Positions 22,085-31,601 are shown, counted from the stretch's first letter. The stretch is DNA of 38,951 bases from Nitrososphaeria archaeon (GCA_027047855.1 JALTTZ010000005.1:1-38951), one strand, 5' to 3'. Translations and numbers: made by a program. Notes: generated by a model from the letters alone, not told the origin.

Positions 22085-24859
22085 ATGCAGACTAATGAGA
22101 AAATAGTAGAATATATCGAGACCCACCATGGGAAATATAAGATATATAGTTTACCGAAACTCGAGGAACTCGGATACACAAAACTCGATAGACTGCCCTA
22201 TACCATAAGAATATTCCTCGAGAACATAGCGAGAAATATCGATGGATATAGTATAAAAGAAGAGGATTTAAAAAACGTTGGTGACTGGATAAATAAGCGA
22301 GGGAAAGTCACGATTCCCTACAAACCATACCGAGTAGTTATGCAAGACTACACCGGCGTACCGCTGGTTGTTGACCTAGCGGCAATGAGAGATCTAGCCA
22401 ATAAATTTGGGGTAGACCCAAAGATCGTCGATGCGAAGATACGTGGAGATTTAATCATAGACCATAGCATACGGGTCGATTACTATGGAGTATCTTACGC
22501 AGTGTATAGAAACATGGATTTAGAGTTCAAGAGATTCAGGGAGAGATATAGACTGCTGAAGTGGGCTCAAAATGCGTTTAAGAACCTCAGGATAATACCA
22601 CCAGGTAAGGGTATTATACATCAGGTGAATATCGAGTATCTAGCAAAGGTAGTGGTAGATAAGAAGATTGATGGAGAGTACGTCGCTTTCCCTGATACCC
22701 TGATAGGAACAGACAGCCACACAACCATGGTTAATGGTATTGGTGTATTAGGTTGGGGAGTTGGGGGTATTGAGGCTGAGGCTGTATTACTCGGCGAACC
22801 ATACTATATAACATTGCCAGATGTGATAGGTGTAAAGTTAATTGGAGAACCCAAGGAAGGAGTAACATCTACAGACATCGTTTTAGCTCTCACCGAGTTC
22901 TTGAGGAAGAAGGCAGGTATAGACACAGTTGGTAAACTAGTGGAGTATTATGGACCAGGCCTCAAATATCTAAGCGGATTCGACAGGGTAACTATTGCGA
23001 ATATGGCCCCTGAATATGGCGCAACTACAGGTTTCTTCCCCGTAGACCAAATAACCCTAGACTACCTTAGAATAACCGGAAGAGACGAAGCAACAATCGA
23101 ACTAGTAGAGAAATATTGCAAAACACAACACCTATTTTATGATGAGGATAATGAACCGGAATACACATACAAACTTACATTCGACCTAAGTACAGTCGAA
23201 CCCGGTATAGCTGGACCTTCCAATCCGGAGGATAGAATTCCTCTTAGTAACATAAAGAAAAGGGCTACACAACTGATACATGAATTTATGGGCCTACCAA
23301 CGCATACTGCTGTTGAAGGCAGAGACAGAGCAGAAGAAGAATTTGTTCATGGACACGAAGTTAGTGGGCACCACGAATACCCAAAAATTGAGATAGACTT
23401 AGATGGAGTAAAAGGAGTATTGACACATGGCTCAGTCATAATAGCAGCAATCACAAGCTGCACAAATACATCAAATCCATATTTATTGATTGGTGCAGGA
23501 TTATTAGCCAAGAGAGCAGTCGAATATGGTTTAAGGGTGAAGCCTTTGGTTAAAACCAGCCTAGCTCCAGGTAGCCGTGCTGTAACCGAATACCTAAAAC
23601 GATCGGGTCTCACGCCATATTTAGAAGCACTGGGCTTCCATATCGTCGGATATGGATGTACTACTTGCATAGGAAATAGCGGTCCACTCCACCCTAAGGT
23701 CGAGAAAGCCATAAGAAGTTATAACCTATACGCTGTTAGCGTATTAAGTGGTAATAGAAACTTCTCAGGCAGGATACATCCATTATCCAGGGGTAACTTC
23801 CTAGCATCCCCCTTAATGGTTGTTGCATATGCAATCAAAGGAACAATAGATTGGGATCCATATAACGAACCTATAGGATACACCCCAACAGGAGAACCAG
23901 TATTCCTAAAAGATATATGGCCTTCAATAGAGGAAATAAATGAGTACGTAAGCAAGTTTGTTAGTTCGGATACATACAGAAAAATATACAGCAACATATT
24001 TGAGGGGACCGAAGAGTGGAAGAAACTTGAGGCGCCCACCGGCTTATTATACAAATGGGACGAGAGATCCACATTCATAAGAAGTCCACCATTCTTCGAG
24101 GGATTTGATCTAGATATACCAAAACCAAAGGACATTAAGGGAGCGAGGGTCCTGCTACTTTTAGGAGACAGAGTAACCACTGACCACATAAGCCCGGCAG
24201 GAGTCATCCAAGAGAATACACCCGCAGCAAAATACCTATCGAAGCTGGGAGTAAAACCCCAGGAATATCTAACATACGGAAGTAGGAGAGGAAACCACGA
24301 AGTTATGATGCGTGGAACCTTCGCCAATCCTAGAATAAAGAACCTCCTAGTCGATAGAGAAGGTGGATACACAATATACTGGCCAGAGAATAAGGTAACC
24401 ACCGTCTTCGACGCAGCTATGAAATATATGGAAGAAAATATAGACACAATAGTAATTGCGGGCAGAGCATATGGAACAGGAAGTAGCAGAGACTGGGCGG
24501 CTAAAGGACCGTACCTATTAGGGGTAAAGGCAGTGATAGCCAAGAGTTTCGAAAGAATACACCGAAGCAACCTAATAGGCATGGGTATATTACCTCTACA
24601 ATTCAAAGAGGGTGAAGACGCCCAGACACTAGGTCTCAAAGGCGACGAAATATATGACATAATCGGAATAGAGGAAGGTCTATATCCAGGAAAGACACTA
24701 AAGGTAATAGCACACAGACCAGATGGAACAACAATAAAATTCGAAGTGATAGCTAGACTGGACAATGAAGTAGAGGTAGACTATTATCTTAACGGCGGAA
24801 TCCTACGATACGTAATGAGAAAATTAATAAAACAAGCTAAGACAAACCCTAACAATTAA
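22085..24859 (+). CDS. acnA: Aconitate hydratase (AcnA/IRP-type)
   Basis: This citric-acid-cycle enzyme interconverts citrate and isocitrate through a [4Fe-4S] cluster. The cluster cysteines are in ITSCTNTSNP and GYGCTTCIGNSGP. Substrate-binding segments include GTDSHTTMVNGIGVLGWGVGGIEAE, and the C-terminal swivel domain has GRAYGTGSSRDWAAKGP. At 924 aa it is the long AcnA/IRP form. The ORF track begins at a TTG (22061), while ATG 22085 follows GGTGAC at seven bases and is preferred. It is transcribed alone. Its cluster links it to the suf genes nearby. Confidence 0.95.
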   Translation: MQTNEKIVEYIETHHGKYKIYSLPKLEELGYTKLDRLPYTIRIFLENIARNIDGYSIKEEDLKNVGDWINKRGKVTIPYKPYRVVMQDYTGVPLVVDLAAMRDLANKFGVDPKIVDAKIRGDLIIDHSIRVDYYGVSYAVYRNMDLEFKRFRERYRLLKWAQNAFKNLRIIPPGKGIIHQVNIEYLAKVVVDKKIDGEYVAFPDTLIGTDSHTTMVNGIGVLGWGVGGIEAEAVLLGEPYYITLPDVIGVKLIGEPKEGVTSTDIVLALTEFLRKKAGIDTVGKLVEYYGPGLKYLSGFDRVTIANMAPEYGATTGFFPVDQITLDYLRITGRDEATIELVEKYCKTQHLFYDEDNEPEYTYKLTFDLSTVEPGIAGPSNPEDRIPLSNIKKRATQLIHEFMGLPTHTAVEGRDRAEEEFVHGHEVSGHHEYPKIEIDLDGVKGVLTHGSVIIAAITSCTNTSNPYLLIGAGLLAKRAVEYGLRVKPLVKTSLAPGSRAVTEYLKRSGLTPYLEALGFHIVGYGCTTCIGNSGPLHPKVEKAIRSYNLYAVSVLSGNRNFSGRIHPLSRGNFLASPLMVVAYAIKGTIDWDPYNEPIGYTPTGEPVFLKDIWPSIEEINEYVSKFVSSDTYRKIYSNIFEGTEEWKKLEAPTGLLYKWDERSTFIRSPPFFEGFDLDIPKPKDIKGARVLLLLGDRVTTDHISPAGVIQENTPAAKYLSKLGVKPQEYLTYGSRRGNHEVMMRGTFANPRIKNLLVDREGGYTIYWPENKVTTVFDAAMKYMEENIDTIVIAGRAYGTGSSRDWAAKGPYLLGVKAVIAKSFERIHRSNLIGMGILPLQFKEGEDAQTLGLKGDEIYDIIGIEEGLYPGKTLKVIAHRPDGTTIKFEVIARLDNEVEVDYYLNGGILRYVMRKLIKQAKTNPNN

Positions 24860-24919
24860 AAACACTTTATATTATTCAAACATATTATAGGGGATGATTA
24901 TTCCTTTAAGTGCTGAAGC

Positions 24920-25003
24920 ATGATGAATGACACCAAAGATGACCCTAACATAAACAAAGAAGAATACAATACTCAAGAAAAAGAAGGGGAGATTAGAATC
25001 TAA
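24920..25003 (+). other. Possible 27-aa acidic micro-ORF downstream of acnA
   Basis: The 145-bp gap between acnA and the CBS gene contains ATGATGAATGACACCAAAGA... encoding a very polar 27-residue peptide (MMNDTKDDPNINKEEYNTQE...) that ends at TAA 25001-25003. No ribosome-binding site is clear and there is no recognised family. It may be chance. Confidence 0.15.
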
Positions 25004-25004
25004 T

Positions 25005-25418
25005 TTACTCAGAAAAAGACGCCTCAACAGCCTCGTAGAAAACTCTCGATATGTCTCTAGAGGAGACTATGCCAACCAACTTACCTTCATCATCCACGAT
25101 AGGTATATGCCTGAAACCCCTCTCACTCATAATCAAAGCGGCCTTACTCAAAGGATCATCCGGTTTCAAGGAAACTGGATCCCTCGTCATCACATCTCCA
25201 ATGGCAGTATATACTGGTTTATCCTCAGCCACCATTTTCATAAGATCACGCTCAGTAAAAATGCCCACTAATTTGTCATTCTCGACGATAAGTATACTAC
25301 CCACGTTCTTCTTAACCATCTGCTTAACTGCTTCCTTAACCGTGGTATCAGGCGTTGTATAAACTAACCTTCCCTTAGGTACCATAACTTCCTTTATCTT
25401 CTTCCCTATATAGCTCAT
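25005..25418 (-). CDS. Two-CBS-domain protein
   Basis: This is a 137-aa protein made of a CBS-domain pair. The first repeat contains TTPDTTVKEAVKQMVKKNVGSILIVENDKLVGIFTERDLMK, and the second PVSLKPDDPLSKAALIMSERGFRHIPIVDDEGKLVGIVSSRDI. Such stand-alone proteins bind adenine nucleotides or SAM and signal energy state in archaea. No catalytic domain is attached and the partner is unknown. A TATA-like GTTATATATAC (about 25443-25453) lies about 28 bp before the ATG, so translation may be leaderless. Confidence 0.88.
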   Translation of the reverse strand: MSYIGKKIKEVMVPKGRLVYTTPDTTVKEAVKQMVKKNVGSILIVENDKLVGIFTERDLMKMVAEDKPVYTAIGDVMTRDPVSLKPDDPLSKAALIMSERGFRHIPIVDDEGKLVGIVSSRDISRVFYEAVEASFSE

Positions 25419-25497
25419 ACTAAAATTATTATAAATGCAAAGCAGTATATATAACGTGCTATATTTAGAACTATAAGTAAGTATAATTTAGTATTTA

Positions 25498-25513
25498 CAT
25501 AAATAAAAATTGG
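25498..25513 (-). terminator. T-rich terminator after sufD
   Basis: On the minus strand CCAATTTTTATTTATG lies 14 bp past the sufD stop, fitting archaeal poly-T termination of the sufCBD transcript. Confidence 0.35.
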
Positions 25514-25526
25514 AGAGCTTATGAAC

Positions 25527-26660
25527 TCATGACAAGAAAAGTTTCTTTATATATTCATCAGCAATCTCCTTAAGCCCTTCACTAAGATGCGATATTTTAC
25601 TAGACAATAAACCATATGTTAGTAGATATTTAGCTTCCTCGAGATTTAGACCCCTACTCATCAAATAAAACAATTGATCCTGACCGAAACTTGCTTCCTT
25701 AGCCTCGTGCCTAGCCTCTAGAACATTACCTGTATCTATCTCCAGCATGGGTGAGACATAACCTTTTCCTCCCTCACCCAGCAAGACCACTCCAGCTTCA
25801 TAAACTGTCTTGCTCCACTCTCCTGTTCGAGTTATCTTAGCCATTCCCCTAGCAACCCCGTAACCGTCCTCAAATATGACCCCCTGAGAAGAAAGGTGAC
25901 TCTCCCCACCTGGACCTTCATGAATAACACTGCTTACATAGTCTATCTTCCTGCCCCTATGAGAAACGAAAGCAGCTCCCGCCATAATCTTTGCCTTCTC
26001 ACCCAATATAAACAGATCATCTTGATGATGCATTAATCCACCCGACCCAATATAGCCGTAATTCAAGCTAGCATGGCTGTCCAATGCAAACCTGAATATA
26101 TTTATACTAGGTGTACCACTAGGGGGACTATTCAAAACGAGTAGATTAACCTTAGATCTTTTCCCTAAATATCCCTCAATAAACAATGTCTCTAATGCAT
26201 CATTCTCGTAATTAGTGGCATCAATTATGATATTCGCATTTATACGTTTCTCAACAATTAGGATAATATGTCTAGCATGAATAGATGAGGATCCTAGGCC
26301 ATCACCAATCTTAATTTCAGTATCACCAGCGTCCCTAATCTCAACAACCAAAGAATCCCTTAAACTAGCAAAATGACTGGCAATTACCTTAGACTCGTCT
26401 GGCCTAATTAACTTGCCAATAGGATAAATATCCTCATGAGCCGAATACTTCCATATACCAACCTTCTCAAAGTCAGACTTTACCATCAACCCAATACTCG
26501 TACATATCCCCGGGTTAACCAGATACTTATCAAACAATTTCCACTTAGTATAATACTTCACAGTCGGGGAATCCCCATACTTCTGATAATCAATTCTATT
26601 TAACGCATCCCTACCCTTGAACCGCAAAAGATCCAAAGCCTCACTAGCCAATTCCACCAA
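25527..26660 (-). CDS. sufD: SufD-like Fe-S scaffold subunit
   Basis: This SufB/SufD-family beta-helix protein partners SufB and SufC in building [Fe-S] clusters. The C-terminal family block is intact: HEGPGGESHLSSQGVIF, GEWSKTVYEAGVVLLGEGGKGYVSPMLEIDTGNVLEARHEAKEASFGQDQLFYLMSRGL, including the histidine (RHEA) corresponding to the functional SufD histidine. At 377 aa it is shorter than SufB, as expected. The start is unclear: TTG 26660 overlaps the sufB end by 17 bp, and a GTG at 26657 or TTG at 26651 are equally close to GCGAGG. It is the third gene of the operon. Confidence 0.85.
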   Translation of the reverse strand: MVELASEALDLLRFKGRDALNRIDYQKYGDSPTVKYYTKWKLFDKYLVNPGICTSIGLMVKSDFEKVGIWKYSAHEDIYPIGKLIRPDESKVIASHFASLRDSLVVEIRDAGDTEIKIGDGLGSSSIHARHIILIVEKRINANIIIDATNYENDALETLFIEGYLGKRSKVNLLVLNSPPSGTPSINIFRFALDSHASLNYGYIGSGGLMHHQDDLFILGEKAKIMAGAAFVSHRGRKIDYVSSVIHEGPGGESHLSSQGVIFEDGYGVARGMAKITRTGEWSKTVYEAGVVLLGEGGKGYVSPMLEIDTGNVLEARHEAKEASFGQDQLFYLMSRGLNLEEAKYLLTYGLLSSKISHLSEGLKEIADEYIKKLFLS

Positions 26661-28092
26661 CCTCGCTAAACTCCAATTGAATAACCCTATTCAAAATGCT
26701 CACAAACTCAAGAGGAAGATCACTCAAAATCTCCTTTAACATACCGATAACGATCAAGCTCTTAGCCTCCCCCTCACTCAAACCTCTAGAAGATAGATAA
26801 AACAATTGATCCTCACTCAAACGCCCTGTCTTAGCCTCATGAGACACAGTCGCGGTGGGTTCCTCAATCTGATTATGTGGATATGTATACGCCATACTAG
26901 ATTCATCAAGAATGAGAGAATCACATTCAACGTTAGCAATACTATTATATGCACCCTTGTTAATCCTTACCAATCCTCTATAAATATTTATTCCACCATT
27001 ATTACTGATACTCTTAGATATAATTCTACTCGCTGTATTTGGAGCTGCATGGATAACCTTGGAACCGGTGTCCTTCAAATATGGGCCATTGGCAATGCCA
27101 ATAACAATATTGCTGGTCTTAGCACCCTCACCAGCTAAGATAGTACTGGGATAGGTATAAGTGATCTTGCTCCCTATACTCCCCTCTGTCCATTCAATAA
27201 TAGCGTTCTCCTTAGCTATTCCCCTCTTATTATTGAAATTGATTATATCCCTACTCCAATTCTGGAGAGTAGTAAACTTTATATGAGCATTTCTAGCCGC
27301 ATACAACTCGACCATACCATCATGAAAACTATATTTTTTCAACAGAGGAGCCGAACAGCCCTCAATAAAATGAACATAACTATCTTCATCAGCAACGACC
27401 AATGTATGCTCAAACTGACCCTCCAAGCTACCTCCTATAAAGAAAAACGCCTCTATAGGCTGCTCAATCTTAACCCCCTTAGGAACATATACAAACGCCC
27501 CACCACTCCAAAGAGCCACATGTAAAGCAGCAAATTTATGGTCAGATGGGGGGAAAATCCTCGCAAAATATCTCTTTAATAGGTCCGGATATTTCTGAAC
27601 CGCCTCCTCCATCGGAAGAATAATAACTCCCTTCTCCTCCAACTTCTCCTTCATCTTAGAATAAACAGTCTCACTTCCATAGACAGCCGTCAAACCAGAT
27701 AGAAACCTAGCCTCTATCTCGGGTATACCCAACTTCTCATAAGCCTTCCTAATCTCATCCGGAAGATCTGTCCACTCCTTAGTTAACTCAGCCCTAGGCT
27801 TTACATAAGCAGCTATCTCCTCCAGATCAATTTCTTCAATACCAGTCAACCACTTTGGAACAGGAAGCTTATTAAACAACTCTAGAGCTTTAAGTCTGAG
27901 CCTAAGCATCCACTCAGGCTCCTTCTTAACTTTAGATATCTCTTCTATAATGTCCCTACCAATTTTACCCCTAATCTCTATCTCCTTAGCATACTCCCAC
28001 TCCCAGCCATATAATTCATCGATAGAGGTATATCGCAGAAGCTCCTCAACATCCGCAGTCTTAACCGCTTCCGTCAACCTCGACCACCCCAT
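26644..28092 (-). CDS. sufB: SufB Fe-S cluster scaffold protein
   Basis: This is the core scaffold on which [4Fe-4S] clusters are assembled with SufC and SufD. Family landmarks are PPSDHKFAALHVALWSGGAFVYVPKGVKIEQPIEAFFFI, NVECDSLILDESS with the catalytic cysteine, and EEPTATVSHEAKTGRLSEDQLFYLSSRGL. The ORF track start (28116) gives eight further residues, and all candidate starts lie within the sufC end. ATG 28092 is used here; TTG 28077, six bases after GGTGG, is a good alternative. The overlap means translational coupling with sufC. The locus could supply clusters to aconitase and the aromatic reductase. Confidence 0.92.
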   Translation of the reverse strand: MGWSRLTEAVKTADVEELLRYTSIDELYGWEWEYAKEIEIRGKIGRDIIEEISKVKKEPEWMLRLRLKALELFNKLPVPKWLTGIEEIDLEEIAAYVKPRAELTKEWTDLPDEIRKAYEKLGIPEIEARFLSGLTAVYGSETVYSKMKEKLEEKGVIILPMEEAVQKYPDLLKRYFARIFPPSDHKFAALHVALWSGGAFVYVPKGVKIEQPIEAFFFIGGSLEGQFEHTLVVADEDSYVHFIEGCSAPLLKKYSFHDGMVELYAARNAHIKFTTLQNWSRDIINFNNKRGIAKENAIIEWTEGSIGSKITYTYPSTILAGEGAKTSNIVIGIANGPYLKDTGSKVIHAAPNTASRIISKSISNNGGINIYRGLVRINKGAYNSIANVECDSLILDESSMAYTYPHNQIEEPTATVSHEAKTGRLSEDQLFYLSSRGLSEGEAKSLIVIGMLKEILSDLPLEFVSILNRVIQLEFSEVGGIG

Positions 28093-28831
28093 ACTTACTA
28101 TAGCCCTCCCTGTCAATCAATTGGGCGAGCTCTGGTCCACCAGTCTCAACTATACGCCCATTAACTATCACACTTACTCTATCTGGCCTAACATAATTTA
28201 AGATCCTCGCATAATGAGTAACAAGCAAAACTCCCACACCTTCAGAAACCGCACTAGATATACTCTCAGCTATGACCTTAACACCATCTACATCCAAACC
28301 TGTATCAGGCTCATCCAGTAACATATACTTAGGCTTTAAATATAGGGCTTGGAATAACTCACTCCTTTTACGCTCACCACCACTAAAACCGACATTAACA
28401 TCTCTTCTAAGAAACTCGGCCTTCAAACCAATCCTCGCTGCCAACTGACGCATATCTCTAATCATTCTTACATCACTAATCTTAAGTAAGTCGGATTCTC
28501 CAGCCCTTTTATTCTTTGCAGCAATAAGAAGTGTAGATAACCTAACCCCCTCAACCTCAACAGGATGCTGGAAGGATATGAACAACCCCCTCAAACTCTT
28601 TTCTTCTGGCGGCAAAAAAGTAATATCTTCACCATCCAAGAAAATTTTTCCATTAAGAATTACATATCTAGGATGCCCCATTATACTATATAGCAAACTA
28701 GTTTTACCACTACCATTAGGTCCCATTATAGCATGAACTTCACCAGGAGCTACAGACAACGAAACATTATAAAGGACATTTTTTATCTTATCAGCCTTTA
28801 TCCCTACAGTCAAGTTCTTTACTTCCAACAT
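28061..28831 (-). CDS. sufC: SufC ATPase
   Basis: This is the ABC-type ATPase that energises the SufBCD complex in the cytoplasm. It has Walker A GPNGSGKTS, signature FSGGERKRSELFQAL and Walker B MLLDEPDTGLDVDG, typical of SufC. It has no membrane domain. The ORF track start (28912) adds 27 residues read from the promoter. ATG 28831 follows AAGGGGCG and begins MLEVKNLTVG, the usual SufC opening, giving 256 aa. It is first in sufC-sufB-sufD. A dyad (28846-28858) lies between its TATA box and start codon. Confidence 0.93.
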   Translation of the reverse strand: MLEVKNLTVGIKADKIKNVLYNVSLSVAPGEVHAIMGPNGSGKTSLLYSIMGHPRYVILNGKIFLDGEDITFLPPEEKSLRGLFISFQHPVEVEGVRLSTLLIAAKNKRAGESDLLKISDVRMIRDMRQLAARIGLKAEFLRRDVNVGFSGGERKRSELFQALYLKPKYMLLDEPDTGLDVDGVKVIAESISSAVSEGVGVLLVTHYARILNYVRPDRVSVIVNGRIVETGGPELAQLIDREGYSKYGVVEVDGSG

Positions 28832-28845
28832 GTTTTCGCCCCTTA

Positions 28846-28858
28846 ATAACACTGTTAT
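28846..28858. promoter_or_regulatory. ATAAC-N3-GTTAT dyad at sufC promoter
   Basis: On the coding strand ATAACAGTGTTAT lies about 26 bp downstream of the TATA-like ATATTTATATATG (about 28879-28891) and 15 bp before the sufC ATG, overlapping the expected transcription start. The identical 13-mer in the same orientation occurs at 38233-38245, and a variant at 29203-29217. A repressor site sensing Fe-S or iron status is an inference. Confidence 0.5.
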
Positions 28859-28925
28859 ATAATCTAATAACCCTTGGCATATATAAATATAATTAAGGGA
28901 TTGACCCCCCATATGTATATATAGC

Positions 28926-29168
28926 CTATATTATCCTGATCCTAACTATATACTCGTCATCACTCACTTTCTTACTCTCTATTACCTCGTAACCGTAGTC
29001 CTCCCCCATCTCTTTAAGGGCCTCCCAAACATCCTCCTTACCCACAACAACCTCCAACTCCTCACCTATATCCGCATTAGCAATAATATGGATCTGGAAT
29101 GTCTCCAGCTTCGTTTTGCTACACTCCATATCCTTAATGTTCCTAAGATCAATCCTCCTCATACTCAT
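28926..29168 (-). CDS. Divergent TusA-like small protein
   Basis: This 80-aa protein follows the TusA/SirA fold pattern: IDLRNI at the N-terminus, a central GEELEVVVGKEDVWEALKEMGEDYGYEVIES and a final YIVRIRII strand. TusA proteins normally carry a CPxP motif whose cysteine transfers sulfur. The matching place here reads MECSKTKLE, keeping one cysteine but not the prolines. It lies upstream of sufC in the same direction, 94 bp from its start, so a sulfur-delivery link to cluster assembly is plausible but not shown. ATG 29162 (codon 3) is an alternative start. The fold call rests on pattern reading alone. Confidence 0.6.
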   Translation of the reverse strand: MSMRRIDLRNIKDMECSKTKLETFQIHIIANADIGEELEVVVGKEDVWEALKEMGEDYGYEVIESKKVSDDEYIVRIRII

Positions 29169-29202
29169 ATCACTATATAGTTAGTACTAATTAATATAAT
29201 TT

Positions 29203-29217
29203 TATAACTGTGTTATA
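29203..29217. promoter_or_regulatory. TATAAC-N3-GTTATA dyad between tusA-like and phosphorylase genes
   Basis: TATAAC-TGT-GTTATA is a perfect 6-3-6 inverted repeat in the 94-bp divergent region. It overlaps a TATA-like TTATAAAATT (minus strand) serving the TusA-like gene and TTATATCTT on the + strand. It is a variant of the sufC dyad. Confidence 0.45.
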
Positions 29218-29262
29218 TCTTAAAACCACATATACAGAGGACAAGTAATTATAATATTTACC

Positions 29263-30135
29263 ATGAAGAAGTTTTATGAAGGCTTAATATTTAGATGGCA
29301 AGATGGAGAGGCATATCACTTAGAAATAGATGAGGAGGATATTACAACCTATGTCATAAACGCAGGTTCCCCAAAAAGAATAGAGATACTATCCACATTA
29401 TTGAAAGACCCACGTATACATATTCCAAGAAGAGGGTTGAAATGGGTCCGCGGATACTACAATGACATTGAGATCCTGGGCTTCACAAGCGGAATGGGTG
29501 TTGGAAGCATGGGAATAACCCTAATGGAAATTATGACTCTCGGGCTTAATAAAAACGAAAAAGTCCACATAATAAGAGTCGGTACATCCGGTGCCTTCCA
29601 ACCTTATATACCACCCTTTTCACTGATAATCCCTACTGCAGTGGTGAGAGACGAGTCCGTCTCAGACAAAGTAATTTACAAAGAATACCCCGCCGACATG
29701 GATCCCCTAGTATATTTATCACTTTTTAAGACAGCAGTTACCTGGGGGTACAAACCGGGAGAAAACCTCTTCATAGGAAAGACACACTCAAAAGATGACC
29801 TTTACTTTTATGAAGGTTTCCATAATAGCCCGATTGGGGATGAACATAGAGTTAGATTCCAAGCATTTAAAGAGATGGGCGTACTAGCCACCGAGATGGA
29901 AGCAAGTTTGTTGCCCATCTATAGAGATTATTTTAATTTACTAGCGAAAAAGAAAGGATTCAAAACGAAATTCTATGTAGGTGGTCTCTTTACAACATTA
30001 AAGTCGCCCATGAATAAAAAGCAATTAACCCAGATTGAAAAGAAAATACTAAAGTTGACATTAGAATCTATGGTGATAATCGACAAGTTCTGGAAAGGCC
30101 AAGAATCCTTAGACGAGGCACTAAGGAGCATATAA
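29263..30135 (+). CDS. Nucleoside phosphorylase (uridine/purine phosphorylase family)
   Basis: This 290-aa PNP_UDP_1-family enzyme splits a nucleoside with phosphate into base and ribose-1-phosphate. GSPKRIEILSTLLKDP, GFTSGMGVGSMGITLMEI, HIIRVGTSGAFQPYIPP and MGVLATEMEASLLP (the ribose-binding M-E-M-E-type region) are all present. The pattern is closest to uridine phosphorylases, but specificity is not certain. It diverges from the TusA-like gene. Its end lies 5 bp from the convergent phosphatase stop, with a T-run there acting as likely terminator. Confidence 0.85.
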   Translation: MKKFYEGLIFRWQDGEAYHLEIDEEDITTYVINAGSPKRIEILSTLLKDPRIHIPRRGLKWVRGYYNDIEILGFTSGMGVGSMGITLMEIMTLGLNKNEKVHIIRVGTSGAFQPYIPPFSLIIPTAVVRDESVSDKVIYKEYPADMDPLVYLSLFKTAVTWGYKPGENLFIGKTHSKDDLYFYEGFHNSPIGDEHRVRFQAFKEMGVLATEMEASLLPIYRDYFNLLAKKKGFKTKFYVGGLFTTLKSPMNKKQLTQIEKKILKLTLESMVIIDKFWKGQESLDEALRSI

Positions 30136-30140
30136 TAAAA

Positions 30141-31397
30141 TCATTTTTTAATTATCTCAAACTCATCAAATACCTCCCCTGTCACTGTATCCACAGCTTT
30201 GAAAACAACGCGATCCCCCGAAACTTCAACTACTCCTATGCAATATCTTGCCTCTCTATACACCGACCATTCTGGCGCTGGCTCTACAAAATTCTTGTAG
30301 AGTCCCCCACCGGCCCCACCTACCACTATATATATTGTCCCGCTAGGTGAGACATACGTCGACACATTTCTAGATACTACAACCCCATTCTTAAGCGGAT
30401 AAGTTCGCTCATAGTTATGTTCATGCCCCGCGAAAACTAAGTCAACCCCATATTTATCAAACAATTCTAATAGAGGTTTTGCAGCCGGACTAGAACCATG
30501 AGAAATTCCGGAGCTATAAGGAGGATAATGAAGGAATACAAACACCCACTTAAGTTTCAGAACTTCCTTCGCATAATACAGAGATTCGTTTATCCACCCG
30601 TAAAAATTATTATCGAGTTTAGCATCATCATGAGGCCCGAGATTGATAAACAAGAAAAACGAGTTGGACCATACAAACCAATAGTTATAACTTGGCTCAG
30701 CTGATGGGAAATAGATATTCATATCACTTAAATCTCCTGCACCATCATATTCATGATTACCTACTGTAACCAAATACGGCCTAGTAGCCGCCAAAGGCTC
30801 AATTATCCTCAACCATCTCACCCAAATATCAACCTTACTACCTCCATAAGACAAGTCTCCAACATGAATATTGAACATCGGGTCAAAGTTTAGTGCGCTA
30901 TCCACAGCCATCCTTGAATATTTATTTATACCTTGATCTCCATATACCGTAAATACTAAAGTATCATTCTCTACAAGAGATTTGAAGAAATAGTAATTAC
31001 TCATCGCTAGCTCGGGATCGCCGACTCGATACTTGTATATTAATCCCGGAGTAAGATTTGACACAGTCACCATATGCCAATATAGGTTTTTATACTCTAT
31101 CTGCACTCCACTTATCATCGTCTCAGAACCATTGGGGTATCTAAACTGAACCACGCTCAAATTAGTGGGCGATTGCGTGATCCACATAAAAGCATATGTT
31201 AAAGGAGAGAACTTGACCAGAGTGATGTGTATGCCAACTGGTGTATAGTTATAATCTAATACATTAGATCCTCCCCCCACATGATTATCTCCTGGTTCAG
31301 TTATAGTCCCCTGACTAGAGTAAAAATTTTGATATAACAAAATGCCGGCAAAACCGACTATGACCACCAGCAGGACGACTACAATATATTTTTTCAT
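30141..31397 (-). CDS. Purple-acid-phosphatase-like exported metallophosphoesterase
   Basis: This 418-aa protein has an N-terminal membrane anchor or signal (YIVVVLLVVIVGFAGILLY). A fibronectin-III-like domain follows (about 50-150, with VSNLTPGLIYKYRVGD), then a binuclear metallophosphoesterase domain: YGDQG, IHVGDLSYGG, VTVGNHEYDGAG, FLHYPPYSSG and FAGHEHNYERTYPL. That arrangement is the purple acid phosphatase layout. It would hydrolyse phosphate esters outside the cell. A TATA-like ATATTTATATTAG lies about 24 bp before the ATG, suggesting leaderless translation. The 204-bp gap to the sugar transporter gene holds only AT-rich promoter sequence. Confidence 0.86.
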   Translation of the reverse strand: MKKYIVVVLLVVIVGFAGILLYQNFYSSQGTITEPGDNHVGGGSNVLDYNYTPVGIHITLVKFSPLTYAFMWITQSPTNLSVVQFRYPNGSETMISGVQIEYKNLYWHMVTVSNLTPGLIYKYRVGDPELAMSNYYFFKSLVENDTLVFTVYGDQGINKYSRMAVDSALNFDPMFNIHVGDLSYGGSKVDIWVRWLRIIEPLAATRPYLVTVGNHEYDGAGDLSDMNIYFPSAEPSYNYWFVWSNSFFLFINLGPHDDAKLDNNFYGWINESLYYAKEVLKLKWVFVFLHYPPYSSGISHGSSPAAKPLLELFDKYGVDLVFAGHEHNYERTYPLKNGVVVSRNVSTYVSPSGTIYIVVGGAGGGLYKNFVEPAPEWSVYREARYCIGVVEVSGDRVVFKAVDTVTGEVFDEFEIIKK

Positions 31398-31601
31398 AAA
31401 ATCATCAAAAAGGGAGAGCTAATATAAATATTTGCTAAAAACATGGTTCAAAAATTCTATTGATAATTATTAGGATTTATATTTTGGACAAACAATCTGT
31501 TTAATAGACAAAATTAATCCGAAGATACTTTTATTAAAATATCAATCTCGATCCTTAACCACTCAATTATATTGATTCACAAAACCTAGAGGTGTTGAAG
31601 A

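Noticed and set aside
23719-24765. 348-aa minus-strand ORF opposite aconitase
   Set aside because: It is an antisense shadow of acnA with low-complexity Ser/Pro-rich translation and no promoter or family match. The same applies to 1504-2088, 4903-5517, 328-723 and 23347-23712.
24910-24960. C/D-box guide RNA downstream of acnA (ATGATGA with a nearby CTGA)
   Set aside because: The CTGA precedes the C-like box and no D box follows within a guide-sized distance, so the required order is missing.
25447-25461. TATAACGTGCTATA upstream of the CBS gene as a further suf-type dyad
   Set aside because: The right arm is CTATA rather than GTTATA and the symmetry fails in the centre. It overlaps an ordinary TATA box.
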